Assembly (NCBI GenBank): GCA_965120415.1
Contig: CBCPNA010000046.1
Coordinates: forward strand, 1 to 24,022
Direction of reading: 5' to 3'
DNA length: 24,022 nucleotides
Source of the DNA: CBCPNA01 sp965120415
Lineage (GTDB): Bacteria; Bacillota; Clostridia; Lachnospirales; CAG-274
Below the pieces are notes generated by a model, which saw nothing but the letters and a program-made list of their open reading frames with translations, searched no databases and had not been told where the DNA came from. The position numbers were made by a program, and so were the translations under genes. Each line of letters opens with the position of its first letter. Positions within the stretch are counted from its first letter, which is position 1. Below, piece after piece: positions 23,942 to 24,022 of this stretch.

Positions 23942-24022
23942 TTAATCTCTAGATAAATCGTTGTCTTTGTCTTTTTTATTTCCTGCATTTTCTTTAACTC
24001 TATCTTCTGATTTTTGTCCAGC
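23942..24022 (-). CDS. C-terminal end of an unidentified protein (partial)
   Basis: The minus-strand frame entering from the right edge reads 26 residues, starting AGQKSEDRVK and ending NDLSRD, then a TAA. The tail is highly charged and polar, like a disordered C-terminus. The coding direction fits the general minus-strand layout. Too short to identify. The rest of 23713-24022 holds the nadE terminator, two hairpins and AT-rich sequence. Confidence 0.45.
   Translation of the reverse strand, partial: AGQKSEDRVKENAGNKKDKDNDLSRD

Noticed and set aside
1..24022. CRISPR array, insertion sequence, rRNA or tRNA genes
   Set aside because: I saw no regularly spaced repeats, transposase motifs, terminal inverted repeats of IS type, or tRNA/rRNA-like sequence.

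Overview
The window comes from a strongly AT-rich, spore-forming Firmicute, most likely class Clostridia. The evidence is an alpha/beta-type small acid-soluble spore protein, the mcsA-mcsB-clpC stress operon, a RelQ-type small alarmone synthetase, a C+ (zinc) L32, the pta-ackA-yceD-rpmF-plsX gene order, and AGGAGG ribosome binding sites in front of nearly every gene. All genes except nadE lie on the minus strand, so transcription runs right to left. Most of the window is ordinary housekeeping chromosome.

Left edge (1-2740, minus): two adjacent half-size ABC exporter subunits, the second running off the window. They are preceded by a leader with a near-consensus promoter (2633-2661) and two tandem terminator-like hairpins (2509-2593). 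The complete subunit has a non-canonical Q-loop. I see no cargo gene, so the substrate is unknown.

2740-10152 (minus): a small spore protein with its own short upstream region, then a long tight cluster that reads, in transcription order, AANAT-like GNAT acetyltransferase, pheS, pheT, relQ-type (p)ppGpp synthetase, cysteine desulfurase and thiI. A good extended -10 promoter (10124-10152) sits at its head with no room for a T-box leader. The cluster links phenylalanine-tRNA charging, alarmone synthesis and sulfur transfer for tRNA thiolation/thiamine.

10136-13141 (minus): agmatinase (speB-like) and a TDT/TehA-family membrane transporter from one promoter (11995-12023). Upstream of these is an unrecognised 309-residue acidic protein with its own TTGACA promoter and terminator.

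13142-17261 (minus): mcsA-mcsB-clpC, the protein arginine kinase and Clp unfoldase branch of stress proteolysis. No ctsR precedes mcsA. Instead, a CIRCE-like element (perfect left half, degenerate right half, exact 9-base spacer on the transcribed strand) lies just downstream of a strong sigma-A promoter, suggesting HrcA-type control.

17430-21710 (minus): pta-ackA (acetate/ATP from acetyl-CoA), then yceD-rpmF from a perfect TTGACA-N17-TATAAT promoter that overlaps the end of ackA, a strong terminator, and plsX from a separate promoter.

21759-23803 (plus): a divergent glutamine-dependent NAD synthetase with a strong terminator. The right edge holds the last 26 codons of an unidentified minus-strand gene, a short SLH-like coding remnant and two perfect hairpins.
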